Below the pieces are notes generated by a model that worked only from the letters and a program-made list of their open reading frames with translations, did not search any database and was not told the DNA's origin. A program made the translations under genes and the position numbers. Source: Mercenaria mercenaria (taxonomy: Eukaryota; Mollusca; Bivalvia; Venerida; Veneridae). Taken from it: a DNA stretch of 64,000 nucleotides. Positions 62,003 to 64,000 of this stretch are shown in pieces; the stretch's first letter is position 1, and every line of letters starts with the position of its first letter. The DNA lies in contig NC_069368.1 in NCBI RefSeq assembly GCF_021730395.1, forward strand, positions 10,558,001 to 10,622,000, written 5' to 3'.

Positions 62003-62717
62003 AAATAACCTAAAAATATTTTTCACTGTGAAAATATCAGATGTATTTCAAGCTCGTATTTTGATAATTCATTGAAAAGCATGTGTACAATACGCTTGTA
62101 TTGCAACTGTTCTTCTTGAATGTTTTGCTTTCTTGATGTCCTTATATATATTTATCACTAATACAGATTTTATCAATGAACGACTCAAAAATGTTTCAAA
62201 TTATATTTACCTTTACTTGTCATCGTGCCACACCAGATTTTGATCTGCTGTTATTTCTGCAAGCCTGCTTTCAGTCTTGTTTCCTTAGACCACTGAGAAA
62301 GGGAACATCCATTCATGCCGATCCATGGCTGTAATTTTAAGGCGTTACAAATAAGCTTTTTAGAAAAAAATATTGAATTGAAAATAGTTAATAAAAACAA
62401 AATGATCACTCATTTATTACTTAATACTTAATTTCAATAAATCATACAATCGGGTATACATATATACAATCCTTTCTGGTAACTGTGCTCGATATATGAT
62501 ACATTTATTTAATAAAAAAATCGTTTCTATCACATGACAAAAATCATATTTTGCAGAAAAACCTAATGTCAAAACTTACTGGATCCTTTGCTCATTTCTT
62601 CCTTTAAACAAGTGTAGTCTGGTAAGGGTTCACGCGATGGGAAGTGTCAGTATATGGTTGATAAGGAAATGCCCTTGTGTGTAATAATGTAATAGTTGAC
62701 TTTTTCAGCTATCCTAT

Positions 62718-63104
62718 CTATAATTCTTGCAAATTCTCAGCTTTCTGTTTCGTCCTTTTCGACGTCCTATTCGATTCCTTACAGCAGCTGAAGATGAAAG
62801 AAAAAATGTTTAAAGTATTTTAACGATTCTTTTTGAAAATGTCTAAACAACTTTAACTACCTTATTTGTTTTTTAAAACAATACTTTCTTCCAATGATAA
62901 AATCATTGTCTGGTGTTTTGAAATCTTTTTTCCTAACGATACCTTACATGTGCGCTAGTCTTGCTTCCGACACAGGGGTGTAAAATTCCACTTGTCCGCT
63001 CGCATCATAATTGGCACGTGACGAGGCGCGCGATCGAAGAAAATATAACAGAATGTTCAAAATGATAAGCAGAAAGTGTAACATAGGCGTAAGAGCAGCG
63101 GGAC
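62718..63104 (-). CDS. possible 3' end of a membrane-protein gene (two exons; gene continues off the right edge)
   Basis: The penultimate exon is 62948-63104 and the last coding exon 62718-62787. Acceptors are tgtgggtgtccttcag and tctttcatcttcag; the donor is CACAT|gtaaggt. Phases agree (enter phase 1, then phase 2). The product would contain a hydrophobic span (PMLHFLLIILNILLYFL) followed by a basic stretch (RSRASSR), a linker with ASGQVEFYTPVSEARLAH, and the polar tail CCKESNRTSKRTKQKAENLQ. I do not recognise the family. Exons further 5' were not found before position 64000. This is a prediction from splice signals and phase only. Confidence 0.35.
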
Positions 63105-63317
63105 CTGAAGGACACCCACAAATATGGTGTACTGCATGTATTTTGTTTGTCCCCGCCCCTCCACCACTCCTCTTCGTTCCCCGCACTTTTAATTAAAACA
63201 AGATTTTTTTCCATAGAAGTAACAAAAAAGTCCATTTGAGAGAGCATTAACATAAGAATTTGATGCAACGCAAATAGTCCAAAGATTATAGAAACATACT
63301 GTTCTAATGTAATGAAC

Positions 63318-63339
63318 TTAGAGAGAGAGAGAGAGAGAT
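63318..63339 (+). repeat. (GA)n microsatellite
   Basis: About nine to ten GA dinucleotides. The rest of 63105-64000 shows no further supported feature except the dispersed GGCGGGAAAACTGCACGT motif at 63616. Confidence 0.85.
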
Positions 63340-64000
63340 TTAACATAACTACGCATACCGAACCTGAACCTGAAAAAACAGAATGCTTTATAGCTGAAGA
63401 AGGTTTTCATATATACCCCGAAACCTAAACCGAAATAAAAGCATGCACGTCGGGGGCCTAAATCGGGTTGAAGATGATTAAAAAGGACAGTTTTGCTTTT
63501 GCAAAATATATGTCAAATAATCATACAGGCTTTTTGCCGTGCAGTTCCGCGGGAATTAATATCTCTATGTATATGTAATTGTTATGTGTTTTATGTTATC
63601 CGTTCCTAATTTTGGCGGGAAAACTGCACGTATTTTTGTTGCGCTCCATCGGTTCATTAGCATAAAGTTCCATGTTGCCGTCATGGTTTTATATCAACAG
63701 AAACGATTCTGATTTTATTATAGAACGTAATCTTGAATTATTCTGTAAGTTTACTAAATGAAAATACGCGATTCTGAGCGTGAATGAATTTCGTTTCTGT
63801 ACGACGGTAACTAGATGTTTATGAAAATTTTCTTGCGGAAATATTATTTTGATTATGCGTTAAGCTTCAAAAAGGACGTCAAGTTGAATCACAAAAAGAC
63901 TTTTCACTTATTCTGGCGGACAAAAAATTAATTGCCAGCTGAATAATGTTTAATATATTCCTGTACATCTCGTAGTCTTACAAGCTCATATACTCTCCGT

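Overview
The window reads as a stretch of a bivalve mollusc nuclear genome, most likely a venerid clam (inference). It is AT-rich, gene-poor and intron-rich. It is packed with bivalve-type dispersed repeats: TGACCTTGACC and 'gacctagtgacctagtttttgacc' arrays, an element headed by AGCTCGAC, a MITE whose ends carry 'ccaacatagtggctttgcgacc', and SINE-like tails ending 'gtgtcggtgcgac(a/g)ttaaac'. It also holds TTAGGG telomere-type repeats. No bacterial features are visible.

Layout. 1-2.7 kb: 3' part of a broken Ty3/Gypsy element with a probable LTR, then a SINE-like tail. 2.8-18.5 kb: two copies of one segmental duplication, each carrying an intronless seven-span membrane protein related to alkaline ceramidases (CREST superfamily). 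The first copy is open (3455-4306); the second (10475-11321) is frameshifted. The second block is split by a roughly 6.3-kb insertion holding relics of a DIRS/Ngaro-like retroelement (gag-like, RT and SGNH-hydrolase parts) between two identical 116-bp direct repeats, one of which is itself interrupted by a 664-bp MITE. Between the blocks lie a Tigger/pogo transposase fragment, an interstitial telomere tract and a 463-bp MITE. 18.5-25.9 kb: mostly non-coding, with a zinc-knuckle gag-like relic and a seven-copy 91-bp satellite.

25.9-45.8 kb is the gene-bearing core. I rebuilt three spliced host genes by matching splice sites and codon phase: a secreted 102-residue EF-hand protein (plus strand, 3 exons); a 268-residue EXD1-like 3'-5' exonuclease-fold protein without its catalytic residues (minus strand, 6 exons); and a 336-residue secreted chymotrypsin-family protease with an N-terminal Cys-rich domain (minus strand, 7 exons). 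All junctions keep frame. The EF-hand and EXD1-like genes converge with about 0.5 kb between stops. Nothing shows that the three genes share a pathway.

45.8-64 kb is largely repeats: a palindrome array (GGTATGCAATGCATACC), several diverged tandem arrays, poly-C tracts, a 905-bp element with Harbinger-like TAA target duplications filled with an 11-bp TTTACGAG-type repeat, a second TIR element abutting it, and hairpin elements. At the right edge two phase-compatible minus-strand exons may be the 3' end of a membrane-protein gene that continues outside the window.
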